NCBI RefSeq assembly: GCF_000378985.1
Contig: NZ_KB905370.1
Span: 4,958,799 to 5,022,798 of the forward strand
Direction of reading: 5' to 3'
Source: Ensifer sp. BR816
GTDB lineage: Bacteria; Pseudomonadota; Alphaproteobacteria; Rhizobiales; Rhizobiaceae
DNA: 64,000 nt
Within the stretch, counting starts at the first letter, position 1; each line of letters opens with the position of its first letter. Below the pieces are notes generated by a model, which was given only the letters and a program-made list of their open reading frames with translations, was not told the origin of the DNA and did not search any database. Shown here piece after piece: positions 52,139-61,951 of the stretch. The position numbers were made by a program, and so were the translations under genes.

Positions 52139-55096
52139 ATGGTGGACGCGACCGAGAAGCGGTTGTCCGATATCGAGACGGTGCCGATCCGCCCGTCGAG
52201 CCAGGCCGACGTCAAGGTCGCTCTTTCCGTTCTCAAGGATATGGCAAAGGGAAGCGAGCCGATCGCGAAGCTTCTCGCCTCCGATGCGCCGCTCAAGCAT
52301 TTCATCCTTGCCGCCTTTGCGCTCTCTCCCTTTCTGCGTGACACTGCCGCCAGCAGCCCCGCCATTCTCGAGGCGCTGCTGACCGAGAGCCTGCCGGGAT
52401 TCCTGCGAAGCCGGATCGATGCCGCGCGGCTGGCCTGGCGGGGCGAGGCGGCAGAAAGGGCCCTGCCGGATACCGAGGTCATGTCGCGGCTGCGGCGGGC
52501 ACGGCGCGAGGTTGCCTTCGCCGTCGCACTCGCCGATCTCTCGCGGCAGTTCGGCGGCCGCGAAACGACGCGCTGGCTGAGCGACTTCGCCGGCGCAGCA
52601 GTGTCGGCGGCGATCGACCACCTGCTGCTCGGCGCGCATGAAAGCGGCAAGTTCGTCCTTGAGGATTGCTCCGCGCCGAGTGTCGGCTCGGGCGTCGTGG
52701 TGCTCGGCATGGGCAAGCTCGGTGCCTGCGAGCTCAACTATTCCTCCGATATCGACCTGGTGATTTTCTACGATCCGCAGTCCGACATCCTCGTCAGTCG
52801 CGACGAGGCGACGGAGACCTTCGCGCGGCTCTTGCGGCGGCTCATCCGCATCCTGCAGGAACGGACGGGTGACGGCTACGTGTTCCGCACCGACCTGCGC
52901 CTTCGGCCCGATCCCGGTTCGACCCCGCTCGCAATCCCCGTCGAGGCGGCGATGCTTTACTACGAGAGCAGGGGCCAGAACTGGGAGCGCGCGGCCTTCA
53001 TCAAGGCGCGGCCGATTGCCGGCGATCTTTTGGCGGGCGAACGCTTCCTGAAGGAGCTGACGCCTTTCGTCTTCCGAAAATATCTCGACTATGCGGCAAT
53101 TGCCGACATTCACTCGATCAAGCGGCAGATTCACGCCCACAAGGGTCACGGCGAAATTGCCGTCAAGGGGCACAATGTCAAGCTCGGCCGCGGCGGCATC
53201 CGTGAGATCGAATTCTTCGTGCAGACGCAGCAACTGATTGCCGGCGGCCGGATGCCAGCGCTTCGACTGCGCGAAACCGAGGCGATGCTGCACGTGCTGG
53301 CCGAGAGCGGCTGGATCGATCGCTCGACGGCGCACGAACTGATCGACGCCTATTGGTTCCTTCGCGACGTCGAGCACCGCATCCAGATGGTGCATGACGA
53401 GCAGACCCACCTTGTGCCCGAGACAGAGGGTGAGCTCAGGCGCATTGCCTCTATGCTCGGCTTCGAAGACACGGCGTCCTTCTCCAGGGAGCTTTCGCGC
53501 GTATTGCGGACGGTCGAGCGACGCTACGCGCAGCTTTTCGAGCAGGAGGCAAAGCTCTCGGCCGAGACCGGAAATCTGGTCTTCACCGGCCAGCATGACG
53601 ACCCGGACACGCTCGAAACGCTGAAAAGGCTGGGTTTCCAGCGTCCGTCCGACATAGCCCGCATCATCCGCACGTGGCACTACGGGCGCTATCGGGCGAC
53701 GCAGTCCGTCGAGGCACGCGAACGCCTGACGGAATTGACGCCGGAGCTTCTGCGGGTGTTCGGCGAGAGCCGGCGCGCCGATGAGGCCTTGCTGCGCTTC
53801 GACCAGTTCCTTTCCGGGCTGCCGGCCGGCATCCAGCTCTTCTCGCTGCTCGGCAGCAATCCGGGGCTGTTGTCGCTGATCGTCAATATCATGTCCTCTG
53901 CGCCCCGCCTGGCGGATATCATCGCTGCCAGACCGCACGTCTTCGACGGCATGCTGGACCCGGGCCTGCTGGCCGAACTGCCGACGAGGGACTATCTGGC
54001 GCCGCGGATCGCCAATTTCGTCGCCGGCGCCCACCACTATGAGGAGGTGCTGGATCGCCTGCGCATCATCGCCGCCGAACAGCGCTTCCTGATCGGCATC
54101 CGGTTGCTGACCGGCACGATCTCCGGCCTGCAGGCGGGAAGGGCCTTCACCGACCTCGCCGATTTGATCATCGCCGCTGCGTTGGACGCTGTTCAGGAGG
54201 AGATCCGTTCCGTGCACGGCCGGCTCCCGGGCGGCCGCGTCGCCGTCGTCGGCATGGGAAAGCTCGGCAGCCGCGAACTGACGGCCGGCTCCGACGTCGA
54301 CCTCATCCTGCTCTACGACTACGACAGCGAGATCCATCAATCCGACGGTTCCAAGCCGCTTGATCCGATGCGTTATTTCACACGCGTCACGCAGCGGCTG
54401 ATCGCCGCTCTTTCCGCCCCGACAGCCGAGGGTATTCTCTACAATGTTGACATGCGGCTCCGGCCCTCGGGCAACAAGGGTCCCGTTGCGACGCGCGTCA
54501 CCGCCTTTGCCAAATATCAACGTGAGGAGGCCTGGACCTGGGAACATCTGGCGCTGACGCGCGCCCGATGCATCTGCGGCGATGAAGGCCTGATCGATGA
54601 CGCGGAAGCGATCTTTGCCGAGATCCTGTCTGGAAAGCGCGACGTTACGAAGGTCCGCAAGGACGTAGAGGAGATGCGCGACCTTATCGACAAGGAAAAG
54701 CCGCCGAGCGATATCTGGGATTTCAAGCTTATTCCGGGCGGGCTCGTCGATATCGAATTCATCGCCCAATACTTGACGCTCGTGGCCCCGGCAAAGGCAG
54801 TGGCGCCGCCGCCTGCCGGAACGCACACGATGGAGGCGCTGAAGGGGCTCGGTACTGCACTGATGAATGCGAACGATCTCGACACCGCGGTCGAGGCGTT
54901 GGCGCTTTTTACGGAAGTCTCGCAGATCGTCAGGCTGTGCATCGACGGCGATTTCGCCCCGAAGGACGCGCCTGCCGGTCTCGTCGATCTCGTCTGCCGG
55001 GCCGGCGATTACCCGGACCTCAAACACCTCGAGGCTGACATACGCCGCTACTCGAAGGCTGTGCGCGGCATCTTCCAGACGGTGCTATCGGGCTAG
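52139..55096 (+). CDS. glnE: Glutamine synthetase adenylyltransferase/deadenylylase
   Basis: A 985-residue cytoplasmic enzyme that adds and removes AMP at glutamine synthetase under PII control. Two nucleotidyltransferase domains: N-terminal (deadenylylating) with MGKLGACELNYSSDIDLVIFYD, and C-terminal (adenylylating) with MGKLGSRELTAGSDVDLILLYDYD, each with the G-x-x-x-x-x-x-S-D-x-D-L metal site. Linker helices include RGGIREIEFFVQTQQLI and GGLVDIEFIAQYL. ATG 52139 follows AAGGGAGGAGAAG; a TTG at 52094 has no ribosome site. Converges on pleC, 33 bases away. Confidence 0.95.
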   Translation: MVDATEKRLSDIETVPIRPSSQADVKVALSVLKDMAKGSEPIAKLLASDAPLKHFILAAFALSPFLRDTAASSPAILEALLTESLPGFLRSRIDAARLAWRGEAAERALPDTEVMSRLRRARREVAFAVALADLSRQFGGRETTRWLSDFAGAAVSAAIDHLLLGAHESGKFVLEDCSAPSVGSGVVVLGMGKLGACELNYSSDIDLVIFYDPQSDILVSRDEATETFARLLRRLIRILQERTGDGYVFRTDLRLRPDPGSTPLAIPVEAAMLYYESRGQNWERAAFIKARPIAGDLLAGERFLKELTPFVFRKYLDYAAIADIHSIKRQIHAHKGHGEIAVKGHNVKLGRGGIREIEFFVQTQQLIAGGRMPALRLRETEAMLHVLAESGWIDRSTAHELIDAYWFLRDVEHRIQMVHDEQTHLVPETEGELRRIASMLGFEDTASFSRELSRVLRTVERRYAQLFEQEAKLSAETGNLVFTGQHDDPDTLETLKRLGFQRPSDIARIIRTWHYGRYRATQSVEARERLTELTPELLRVFGESRRADEALLRFDQFLSGLPAGIQLFSLLGSNPGLLSLIVNIMSSAPRLADIIAARPHVFDGMLDPGLLAELPTRDYLAPRIANFVAGAHHYEEVLDRLRIIAAEQRFLIGIRLLTGTISGLQAGRAFTDLADLIIAAALDAVQEEIRSVHGRLPGGRVAVVGMGKLGSRELTAGSDVDLILLYDYDSEIHQSDGSKPLDPMRYFTRVTQRLIAALSAPTAEGILYNVDMRLRPSGNKGPVATRVTAFAKYQREEAWTWEHLALTRARCICGDEGLIDDAEAIFAEILSGKRDVTKVRKDVEEMRDLIDKEKPPSDIWDFKLIPGGLVDIEFIAQYLTLVAPAKAVAPPPAGTHTMEALKGLGTALMNANDLDTAVEALALFTEVSQIVRLCIDGDFAPKDAPAGLVDLVCRAGDYPDLKHLEADIRRYSKAVRGIFQTVLSG

Positions 55097-55129
55097 TCTA
55101 GCTCAAGCGGCTCGCCGCCGCCGGCATAC

Positions 55130-57457
55130 TCAGGCGAGGTCAGGAATTCGCACCGAGATGATCGTGCCGACGTTTTCTGCGGAATGGATCTTCATCCGGC
55201 CCCCGTGGAGGCGCGTCAGCGACCGGGAGATGGCAAGCCCCAATCCGGAGCCGCCCTTGCTCTTGGCATACTGGCTCTGCACCTGCTCGAAGGGATGACC
55301 GATTTTCTCCAGCGCATGCCGGGGAATGCCGATGCCGGAATCGGCGATTGTCAGCGTGACCGCGCCACGGACCTTGCGGGCCCTGAGCGCAATGCGCCCA
55401 CCTTCATTGGTGAACTTGACGGCGTTCGACAGCAGGTTGAGCAGTATCTGCTTCATGGCGCGCCGGTCGGCGAACATCGTGAGACCCGAGGATATCTCCT
55501 GGACCACCCGGATGTTCTTCTGCTCCGCCGGTATCGTGGTGAAGCGAAGTGTTTCCTCGATCAGCGGCGCGAGGTCGATCCTCTCGCACGTGATGCGCAT
55601 GTGCCCGGCTTCGATCTTCGACATGTCGAGTATGTCATTGATGACGTTGAGCAGGTGCTTGCCGCTCTCGTGGATGTCACGCGAATACTCATGGTATTTC
55701 TCAGAGCCGAGCGGCCCGAACATCTGATTCTGCAGGATTTCGGAAAAACCGAGAATGGCGTTGAGCGGCGTGCGCAGCTCATGCGACATGTTGGCGAGGA
55801 ACTCCGATTTCGCCCGGTTTGCGCCCTCCGCCCGTTCCTTTTCCGCCTGATAGTTTGCGTTGGCCACGGAGAGCTCGGCCTTCTGCCGCTCGAGCGTGAT
55901 GCGCGAAGCCGAAAGATCGCCGATCGTCGCCATCAGCCGCCGCTCGGATTCGCGCAGGCGCACCTGATGGCGCTTCAGAAGCGTGATATCGGTCCCGACC
56001 GAGACAAGGCCGCCGTCGCGCGTGCGGCGGTCGTTGATCTGCAGCCAGCGCTCGTCGGCGAGTTGCACCTCGCTCGTCTGCGAGTGGTTGCCGCGATCCG
56101 GATCGGCGACGCGCCGCTCGATCACCGGCCTCGCCGCCGCCGCATGAACCACCACCCGTTCGGTGCCGGGCACGAGCACGTGGTCCGGCAACTGGTAGGC
56201 CTGCTGGTAGTGGGTGTTGCACATGACCAGCCGGTCGTGCTTGTCCCACAGCACGAAAGCTTCCGACGTGCACTCGATTGCATCGGTCAGCCGCTGGTCC
56301 GCCTCCGCATAGCGCTGGGCGAGCCGGTGCTGCTCGGTGACGTCCATGGCGATGCCGATCAGGTGCGTCCGGCCGGAAACCGTGCGGATGACCTGGGCGC
56401 GGGCCCGAAGCCAGACATAGTGGCCGTCTGCGTGTCGCATGCGGAACACCTGGTCGATCTGGCGCTCGTTGCCCTTGGCGATCGCCCTCGCCACGCGGTA
56501 AACGCCCCGATCCTCCGGGTGCATGAGCCGCGCCGCATCGCCGAACGACAGCACGCTGCTGCCGCCTGGCATGCCGAGCATCTCGTACATAGAGCCGGAC
56601 CAGAACAGGCGTCGATTGGCGAGGTCGAAATCCCAAAGCCCGCAACGGCCGCGCGACAATGCGGTTTCGACGCGCAGGTTCGATTCCGCGAAGACGGAAT
56701 CGGCGTCCCGTGCGCGCTTCGCCTGGATATAGTAGGCGTAAAGGACGACGAGCAGGATTGCCGAAATTCCGGCAAAGAGTGTGACGTTGAGCGAGACATC
56801 GTCACGCCAGGCGGCTTCGAACCGGGCGACGGGCGTTGCCGCCAAGACGACGCCTGCGGAAGCCGGCAGCTGCATCAGGGCCACCAGGTGTTCGACTCCA
56901 TCGATTGTCGCCCGCATCGCGCCGGAGCCTTCGCCGTAATATTGCAGCGAAGCGACGTCGGGAGCGACCGACGTCAGCGTGCGTCCGATGAAGTGTGCGC
57001 CATCCTGTGTGCTCGCGAATATTCGACCGTCCCGGCGTACTGTCAGCAGGAACATGCCGGCGTCGAGGAGCTCGGTAGGCAGAAACTCCGCGAGCCGGCG
57101 CTCGGTTTCCCACCGCCGCCCGTCTGCGAAGAGTTCCGACCCATCGGCCTGGAACGCCGCCGTCGCCGCCGTCGCCGCGAGGCTGACGGTCCGGCGTGAG
57201 CTCGCCTCCATCCGGGCGTGCTCGTCCATGATGCCGGACATGCGCGAAACGGCCACGAGCAGTAGGAAGGCGATGATGAGGATGGGAATTGAGCGCTTGA
57301 GAACGGGCTCGGCCCGCGCAAGCCGGCGCGATGCCGGCTCGGCAAGCACCTTCGCCCTCTCGATGAGCGCCCGTTCCAGCCCGGAAAGGCCCGGGAACTT
57401 GAGTCGCAACCGCCCGTCGGCTGCGCTTCCCCGTCGCGCGTCCGCTATCTTTCCCAA
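55130..57457 (-). CDS. pleC: Cell-cycle sensor kinase/phosphatase PleC
   Basis: A 775-residue membrane kinase acting on DivK and PleD at the cell pole. Start at TTG 57457, with GAGG ~9 bases upstream; no ATG nearby fits. Helices at ~56-74 and ~230-250 bracket an extracytoplasmic region; PAS domains follow (LWDFDLANRRLFWSGSMYEMLGMP; ALSRGRCG). HisKA has His559 in ANMSHELRTPLNAILGFSEILQNQMFGPLG then HEYSRDIHESGKHLLNVINDILDMSKIEAG; HATPase NLLSNAVKFTNEGGRIAL, GIGIPRH, GSGLGLAISRSL. The glnE-pleC-pepN order fits the Sinorhizobium pleC locus. Five GANTC sites upstream suggest methylation-linked timing. Confidence 0.92.
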   Translation of the reverse strand: MGKIADARRGSAADGRLRLKFPGLSGLERALIERAKVLAEPASRRLARAEPVLKRSIPILIIAFLLLVAVSRMSGIMDEHARMEASSRRTVSLAATAATAAFQADGSELFADGRRWETERRLAEFLPTELLDAGMFLLTVRRDGRIFASTQDGAHFIGRTLTSVAPDVASLQYYGEGSGAMRATIDGVEHLVALMQLPASAGVVLAATPVARFEAAWRDDVSLNVTLFAGISAILLVVLYAYYIQAKRARDADSVFAESNLRVETALSRGRCGLWDFDLANRRLFWSGSMYEMLGMPGGSSVLSFGDAARLMHPEDRGVYRVARAIAKGNERQIDQVFRMRHADGHYVWLRARAQVIRTVSGRTHLIGIAMDVTEQHRLAQRYAEADQRLTDAIECTSEAFVLWDKHDRLVMCNTHYQQAYQLPDHVLVPGTERVVVHAAAARPVIERRVADPDRGNHSQTSEVQLADERWLQINDRRTRDGGLVSVGTDITLLKRHQVRLRESERRLMATIGDLSASRITLERQKAELSVANANYQAEKERAEGANRAKSEFLANMSHELRTPLNAILGFSEILQNQMFGPLGSEKYHEYSRDIHESGKHLLNVINDILDMSKIEAGHMRITCERIDLAPLIEETLRFTTIPAEQKNIRVVQEISSGLTMFADRRAMKQILLNLLSNAVKFTNEGGRIALRARKVRGAVTLTIADSGIGIPRHALEKIGHPFEQVQSQYAKSKGGSGLGLAISRSLTRLHGGRMKIHSAENVGTIISVRIPDLA

Positions 57458-57552
57458 TGTCTGCCGTCCTCGAGAGCGTCCCGCATGTGGATGCGAAGGG
57501 ACGCTGTGATCCTCTCAATCCGAAACATCCTGTGAGATTGGAACGCTTCGGT

Positions 57553-57604
57553 GATTCGGTGCGCCGCTCGCCCGAATCTGACTCAATGAATCACAGGGCG
57601 ATTC
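57553..57604. promoter_or_regulatory. Cluster of five GANTC (CcrM) sites upstream of pleC
   Basis: GATTC 57553, GAATC 57574, GACTC 57580, GAATC 57588 and GATTC 57600 lie within 52 bases, 96-147 bases upstream of the pleC start. At the GC content seen, about one such site per 290 bases is expected by chance. A TTAACC lies about 30 bases further upstream (57636-57641 on the plus strand). Confidence 0.7.
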
Positions 57605-57727
57605 GCCTTGTCTAGAGGCAGGGGTAAAGATTTGTTAACCAATTTTCATCGTTGGAAAGTCATAGCTCTCCAGCGCCGAACTGAGGAAACCTGGAGCAGG
57701 CTGTTGGGAGTGCGGCGCGTGCCGAAC

Positions 57728-60382
57728 TCATGCCCCGTCGTTCAACATTCGGTCGACGATGTCGCTGACGTCGACGGAAAGGTTGGCGGCCCCGGCGATT
57801 TCCTTGAGGGCCGCCTGGGCATGCTTTGCGCGCACCTGTTCCAGCGACCGCCAGGACCGCATCGATGTCAGGATCCGCGCCGCGAGTTGCGGATTGCGGG
57901 GATCGATATCGAGGATCTGCTGCGCGAGGAAACGGTAGCCTTCGCCATCCGCACGGTTGAAACCCGTCGGGTTGGAGAAAGCGAAGGTGCCGACGAGAGA
58001 GCGCACGCGATTCGGGTTGCTGGCGTTGAAGTGCGGGTCGGACATCAGCGCCTTGACCCGGTCGAGGGTCGAGGCGCCCGGGATCGTCGCCTGGATGGCG
58101 AACCATTTGTCGATCACCAGTGCATTGTCCGCGAAGCGGTTCTTGAACGTGTCCAGCGCATCGAGCGTCTCTTGCGCGTCCGGAAAGCGGTGAGCAAGCA
58201 GCGTCAGCGCCTGGCTGAGATCGGTCATGTTGTTGGCGGAGCGGAAAGCGCTCACCGCTTTCTCAGGCTGCTCGTCGCCATAGACGAGATAGGAAAGGGC
58301 GGCGTTGCGCAACGCCCGCCGGCCGGCGCTTGCAGCGTCGGGCCGGAACGGGCCGGACAGCGCCATCTCCGCGAGCAAGCGCGAAAAGATCTGCTTGCCC
58401 GACGCGGCAATGGCCGAACGGATCGCCTGTCGGCCCGAATGGATGGCATCCGGGTCGTTATTGCGGCCGATTTCCCGGGCGATGTCGGCTTCGCTCGGCA
58501 GCGAGAGGACCTGTGCGCGGAACGCCGGCTCCAGCCGTTCGTCGCCCGCAGCCGCCAGAAGCCCGTCTATGAGGGCATCGTCGCTGGTCGTCGGCTGGCT
58601 GTCGCGGGCCTGCGCCGTCGCCTTGACCAGATTGTCGAGCGCGATCGCATTCAGTGCCTGCCATCGGGCAAAGAGGTCGACTTCATGGCGTGCAATGAGC
58701 GCGCGGTCTTCCGCGCTCTGCTCGATCTGCAGGTTGATCGGCGCCGAGAAGCCGCGATTGAAGGAGGGCACGGGCCGAGATGGGATGCCGGAGAAGACAA
58801 CGGTCTGCTTGCGCTCCGTCAGATGCACCACGTCGGCTGTGACGTCGGCGCCCGAGACGGCCGGCGGCATGACCTCGCTGCCGTTCTCGAGCAGAAGCCC
58901 GAGGCGGAGCGGGATATGCATCGGCTTCTTGGCGCTCTGACCCGGAGTCGCAGGCACCGTCTGTTCCAGCGACAGGCTGTAGGTCTGCTTCGTCGCGTCA
59001 TAGGATCCGGAGGCGGTCACCAGCGGCGTTCCAGCCTGGTGATACCACAGCGAAAACTGCCGAAGGTCGCGTCCGCTCGCGTCCTCGAAGCAGCGAATGA
59101 AGTCCTCGATGGTCACCGCCTGGCCGTCATGGCGGTCGAAATAGAGGTCCATGCCCTTCTTGAAGAGGTCGCGCCCGAGAATGGTCGCGATCATCCGCGT
59201 CACTTCGGAGCCCTTCTCGTAGACGGTCGTCGTATAGAAGTTATTGATTTCGCGATATTTCGTCGGGCGAACCGGGTGGGCGAGGGGGCCGGCATCCTCG
59301 GGGAACTGCTCGGATTTCAGGTGACGCACCTCAGCGATCCGCTTGACCGCGCGCGAGCGCATGTCCGCCGAAAACTCGTGATCGCGGTAGACCGTCAGCC
59401 CTTCCTTGAGGCACAGCTGGAACCAGTCGCGGCAGGTGATGCGGTTGCCCGTCCAGTTGTGGAAATACTCGTGGGCGATGATCGCTTCGATATTGGCGTA
59501 GTCCGTGTCCGTCGCCGTTTCCGGATCCGCGAGAACGTATTTGTCGTTGAAGACGTTGAGCCCCTTGTTCTCCATGGCGCCCATGTTGAAGTCGGACACG
59601 GCGACGATCATGAAGATGTCGAGATCGTATTCGCGGCCGAAGGCCTCCTCGTCCCACTTCATCGACCGCTTGAGTGCGTCCATCGCGTAAGCCGCGCGCG
59701 GCTCCTTGCCATGTTCGACATAGATCTTCAGCGCCACCTCGCGGCCGGAGGCGGTCGTGAACCTGTCCTCGACGACGCCGAGGTCGCCGGCGACCAGCGC
59801 GAAGAGATAGCTCGGCTTCGGATGCGGATCGAACCAGGCGGCGAAGTGCCGGCCGTCGCCCATGTCAGCGCCGCCAAGATAGTTGCCGTTGGAAAGGAGG
59901 AGGGGGGCGGTCGCCTTGTCGGCAATGATGTTGACCGTATAGACGGCGAGCACGTCGGGCCGGTCGGGGAAATAGGTGATGCGGCGGAAGCCCTCCGCCT
60001 CGCATTGCGTGCAATAGACGCTGTTCGTGCGGTAGAGGCCCATCAGCTTCGTGTTCGTCTCCGGCGACAAGAGCGTCGTCACGGTGATCTCGAAGGGGGC
60101 CGTCTCCGGCAGGCCGCGGATCGTCAGCGTGTCGTCCATCGCGTCGTAGAGCGTAGCCGGCAGTTCTTCCTGGTCGAGCAGCAGGCCGGTCATGGTTAGC
60201 TCGTCGCCGTCAAGCACCAGCGGGGCGGAGGCGTCGACGCCCTCGCGGCGGTGGAAGATGAGCCGCGCCTCGACCTTCGTCTCCTTGGGGTCGAGTTCGA
60301 ACGTCAGGTCCACTCTTTCGAGAACGAAATCGGTCGGCCGGTAGTCTTCCAGATGAATGATCTGGCCAGTATTTGTCCGCAT
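57728..60382 (-). CDS. pepN: Aminopeptidase N (M1 family zinc metallopeptidase)
   Basis: An 884-residue cytoplasmic aminopeptidase. M1 signatures: G268-A-M-E-N272 exopeptidase motif (NMGAMENKG), H304-E-x-x-H308 with E327 (AHEYFHNWTGNRITCRDWFQLCLKEGL) as zinc ligands, and a catalytic Tyr in TTVYEKGSEVTRM. The C-terminal helical region is Ala/Arg-rich, as in the E. coli PepN type. ATG 60382 starts MRTNTGQIIHLEDYRPTDFVLERVDL, the right family N-terminus. Divergent from the DMT permease across 370 bases. Confidence 0.95.
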   Translation of the reverse strand: MRTNTGQIIHLEDYRPTDFVLERVDLTFELDPKETKVEARLIFHRREGVDASAPLVLDGDELTMTGLLLDQEELPATLYDAMDDTLTIRGLPETAPFEITVTTLLSPETNTKLMGLYRTNSVYCTQCEAEGFRRITYFPDRPDVLAVYTVNIIADKATAPLLLSNGNYLGGADMGDGRHFAAWFDPHPKPSYLFALVAGDLGVVEDRFTTASGREVALKIYVEHGKEPRAAYAMDALKRSMKWDEEAFGREYDLDIFMIVAVSDFNMGAMENKGLNVFNDKYVLADPETATDTDYANIEAIIAHEYFHNWTGNRITCRDWFQLCLKEGLTVYRDHEFSADMRSRAVKRIAEVRHLKSEQFPEDAGPLAHPVRPTKYREINNFYTTTVYEKGSEVTRMIATILGRDLFKKGMDLYFDRHDGQAVTIEDFIRCFEDASGRDLRQFSLWYHQAGTPLVTASGSYDATKQTYSLSLEQTVPATPGQSAKKPMHIPLRLGLLLENGSEVMPPAVSGADVTADVVHLTERKQTVVFSGIPSRPVPSFNRGFSAPINLQIEQSAEDRALIARHEVDLFARWQALNAIALDNLVKATAQARDSQPTTSDDALIDGLLAAAGDERLEPAFRAQVLSLPSEADIAREIGRNNDPDAIHSGRQAIRSAIAASGKQIFSRLLAEMALSGPFRPDAASAGRRALRNAALSYLVYGDEQPEKAVSAFRSANNMTDLSQALTLLAHRFPDAQETLDALDTFKNRFADNALVIDKWFAIQATIPGASTLDRVKALMSDPHFNASNPNRVRSLVGTFAFSNPTGFNRADGEGYRFLAQQILDIDPRNPQLAARILTSMRSWRSLEQVRAKHAQAALKEIAGAANLSVDVSDIVDRMLNDGA

Positions 60383-60752
60383 GGTCAGTCCCGCTTGCGC
60401 CTTCCGCTCATAAGTTAGAGGGCGCCTGTGATGGTGAAAAGGCCAGGAGCGAGATTTTGTGCTTGCAATGCCGTCGACCGCACTTCGGCAGCGAACACCT
60501 CGATTTCCCGCCCCCGAAGCGCAGGTTTAACGAAGCGTCACTAACAAGAACTAAATCCCACAAGTTTTTTCGTGAGCGCTAAAGCAACTCGTCAACGGCA
60601 ATGCGGGAGCTAAGCCATCACGAAAATCCCGTGCCCATCAAGAAAATTGATCCAACATGCCGCGCCGTACCGCTAGAGTGGTGCCATCCTGCCGCGGCTG
60701 CGCCGTGTCCTTCCTTCCGCCCCGCTCGCCGGTGACATTTCGAAACGCCCCC
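60383..60752. other. Divergent intergenic region, pepN and DMT permease
   Basis: 370 bases without a supported gene. CATCACGAAAATCCC and CACAAGTTTTTTCGTGAGC contain a loose CGTGA/TCACG symmetry around 60568-60625. No clear promoter, terminator or small gene. Confidence 0.4.
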
Positions 60753-61691
60753 ATGGATGCCGATATTCACAACCCCATGAAGGGGATTCTGCTCAAGGTC
60801 CTGTCCGTGATCGTCTTCGTTGGCATGGCCACCTGCATCAAGGCGGCCGGCAGCGGCATCGCCACGGGGCAGATCACCTTCTATCGATCTGCCTTCGCCA
60901 TGGTGCCGATTCTCGGCTTCCTGGCCTGTCGCGGGCAGGTGCGCGACGCCTTCCGGACGGACAATGTCGTGGGGCATGTCGTGCGTGGCTTCGTCGGCAT
61001 TCTCTCGATGAGCTGCGGCTTTTACGGGCTCGTGCACCTGCCGCTGCCGGAGGCGATTGCGATCGGCTATGCGATGCCGCTGCTGGCGGTCGCTTTCGCG
61101 GCCCTGTTTCTAGGCGAGATCGTCCGGCTCTACCGCTGGTCGGCGGTGTTCATCGGCCTCATCGGCGTGCTGATCATCACCTGGCCGCGTCTGACATTGC
61201 TCGATGAAGGAGGATTCGGCGCGTCGGAGGCGCTGGGCGCGGTCGCGGTCCTGCTTTCGGCGACGCTCGGAGCAGTTGCGATGGTTCTGGTACGCAGGCT
61301 GGTGCAGACCGAGCGTACCCATACCATCGTTCTCTACTTCTCGCTGTCCGCGGCGGTGTTTTCCCTGGCGACGCTTCCCTTCGGCTGGTCGCCGATATCG
61401 TGGACGTCCTTCCTGCTTCTGATGCTTGCCGGCTTCTGCGGGGGTGTCGCCCAGATCCTGTTGACGGAGAGCTATCGCCACGCCGACATGTCAACGATCG
61501 CCCCCTTCGAATATACGTCGATCGTGCTCGGCATCGTCATCGGCTATTTCCTTTTCGGCGACGTGCCGACGTCGGCCATGCTGGCGGGCACGGTGATCGT
61601 TGTCGGAGCGGGTATCTTCATCATCTTCCGCGAACACCGGCTCGGGCTTGAGCGGAAGGGGGCGCGCAAGCACGTTACGCCGCAGGGCTGA
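60753..61691 (+). CDS. DMT superfamily (EamA) permease
   Basis: A 312-residue polytopic membrane protein with ten helices and two EamA repeats, family length normal. First repeat: LKVLSVIVFVGMATCIKAAGSGIATGQITFYRSAFAMVPILGFLA and PLPEAIAIGYAMPLLAVAFAALFLGEIVRLYRWSAVFIGLIGVLII. Second repeat: FLLLMLAGFCGGVAQILLTESYRHADMSTIAPFEYTSIVLGIVIGYFLFGDVPTSAMLAGTVIVVGAGIFI. The E-x-x-R-L-x-x-W-x-A-x-x-x-G-x-x-G-V segment is a DMT hallmark. Start ATG 60753 (MDADIHNPMKG) lacks a strong ribosome site; an ATG at 60657 adds a basic Cys-rich leader. Substrate unknown. Confidence 0.88.
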   Translation: MDADIHNPMKGILLKVLSVIVFVGMATCIKAAGSGIATGQITFYRSAFAMVPILGFLACRGQVRDAFRTDNVVGHVVRGFVGILSMSCGFYGLVHLPLPEAIAIGYAMPLLAVAFAALFLGEIVRLYRWSAVFIGLIGVLIITWPRLTLLDEGGFGASEALGAVAVLLSATLGAVAMVLVRRLVQTERTHTIVLYFSLSAAVFSLATLPFGWSPISWTSFLLLMLAGFCGGVAQILLTESYRHADMSTIAPFEYTSIVLGIVIGYFLFGDVPTSAMLAGTVIVVGAGIFIIFREHRLGLERKGARKHVTPQG

Positions 61692-61758
61692 AGCCCAATC
61701 CGATGGACCGGGGGTCCGGCTTCGGTCGTTCGATTGATGAAGAGGGGCGCTCCAGGGC

Positions 61759-61896
61759 TCAGTTCGGAAGCAGTGAACTGACGACGCGGTGCGCGCGCCG
61801 CGGATCCTCGGTCGTGCTCAGACGGCTGAACTCGCGCGAAGCGCGGATGGCCGTGCCGATGTCGGAGAGCGTTACAAACAGGCTGCGAATGGTCAT
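61759..61896 (-). CDS. Small protein of unknown function, 45 aa
   Basis: ATG at 61896, TGA at 61759-61761. Sequence: MTIRSLFVTLSDIGTAIRAS, REFSRLSTTEDPRRAHRVVS, SLLPN. A short GGAA lies about 8 bases before the ATG. A helix (IRSLFVTLSDIGTAIRASREF) is followed by a basic part. I do not recognise it. It lies 55 bases after the 59-aa gene on the same strand, so the two may form a small operon. Confidence 0.55.
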   Translation of the reverse strand: MTIRSLFVTLSDIGTAIRASREFSRLSTTEDPRRAHRVVSSLLPN

Positions 61897-61951
61897 GATC
61901 GTTTCCGATGCCGCCGGATGGCGCGGAGCTTGCGCTCCACGCGCCTACCGA

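Noticed and set aside
51992..55027. 1011-codon open frame antisense to glnE
   Set aside because: A by-product of GC-rich codon use: the sense frame gives a complete GlnE with both catalytic domains, and the antisense frame has no recognisable domain.
55184..57199. 671-codon open frame opposite pleC
   Set aside because: pleC carries HisKA and HATPase motifs in the minus frame; the opposite frame has none.
57608..60199. 863-codon open frame opposite pepN
   Set aside because: pepN on the minus strand has all M1 motifs; the antisense product is Arg/Asp-rich with no domain.
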